In this document: piece after piece, positions 6,102-6,198 of the stretch
Position numbering within the stretch: position 1 is the first letter of the stretch
Layout: each line of letters opens with the position of its first letter
Source: Candidatus Manganitrophaceae bacterium
Lineage (GTDB): Bacteria > Nitrospirota > Nitrospiria > SBBL01 > Manganitrophaceae
Reading direction: 5' to 3'
DNA: 6,198 nucleotides
Assembly (NCBI GenBank): GCA_004297235.1
Contig: SCUR01000595.1
Location: forward strand, 1-6,198
Made by a program: the position numbers and the translations under genes
Notes under the pieces: model-generated
What the model was told of the DNA's origin: nothing
Databases searched by the model: none
The model's input: only the letters and a program-made list of their open reading frames with translations

Positions 6102-6198
6102 ATGGACTGGAACCTGGAAATACTGATGGCGGCGCGTGCCATTTTCGCTGCGGTCTTCGGGGCCGTCATCGGCTGGGAGCGGGAGCAGCATGGACGGG
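6102..6198 (+). CDS. MgtC/SapB-family membrane protein, N-terminal part (runs off the window)
   Basis: Thirty-two codons are visible, starting MDWNLEILMAARAIFAAVFG and continuing AVIGWEREQHGR to the window edge. A hydrophobic helix followed by G-(L/W)-ERE-x-x-GR is the hallmark N-terminus of MgtC/SapB proteins, where it normally leads into PAGLRTH. The Trp in place of the usual Leu in GLERE is a mild variation. MgtC proteins are inner-membrane proteins tied to growth at low magnesium and, in Salmonella, to inhibition of F-type ATP synthase. Many environmental homologues have no known role. The Shine-Dalgarno is weak (CAGAGA about 6 bases ahead), and an ATG at codon 9 (6126) is an alternative but would cut into the first helix. 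Its location after an efflux operon suggests a link to divalent-cation balance, which is an inference. Confidence 0.8.
   Translation, partial: MDWNLEILMAARAIFAAVFGAVIGWEREQHGR

Overview
The window carries the greater part of a heavy-metal efflux operon of the CzcCBA type, all on the + strand. It opens inside a TolC-like outer-membrane channel gene (czcC, 3' part only) and continues with the membrane-fusion adaptor czcB, a small PII-family signalling protein, and the RND pump czcA. A 72-residue protein that resembles the DUF6812 family follows. The window ends in the first 32 codons of an MgtC/SapB-family membrane protein.

The genes are tightly packed. The czcC-czcB gap is 1 base and the czcB-PII gap is 19 bases. 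The only sizeable non-coding stretch is the 115 bases ahead of czcA, which hold a long-loop inverted repeat. A further 60 bases separate czcA from the small gene, and 35 bases separate that gene from mgtC. The tight packing and shared strand suggest one transcript, whose promoter lies upstream of the window. No sensor kinase, response regulator, CDF exporter, transposase, tRNA or CRISPR array is visible.

The likely machine is a tripartite proton-driven exporter. CzcA in the inner membrane takes divalent cations from the periplasm (and possibly cytoplasm), CzcB bridges the periplasm, and CzcC is the exit duct. The pump's TM4 motif, with Asp402, Asp408 and Glu415, is the type found in Zn/Co/Cd/Ni pumps and not in Cu/Ag pumps. 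CzcB has an unusual His/Glu-rich repeat just outside the membrane. The PII protein between czcB and czcA keeps the PII scaffold but lacks several residues used for 2-oxoglutarate binding and uridylylation. This fits the described PII-NG group that is linked to metal efflux genes, and it is the most interesting part of the window.

The organism is a Gram-negative bacterium, since an outer-membrane channel is encoded. Moderately GC-rich codon use and the gene set (efflux genes with a PII protein, a DUF6812-like protein and MgtC) are compatible with Nitrospirota or a related deep-branching phylum. That assignment is a weak inference. No gene shows a frameshift or other sign of decay.
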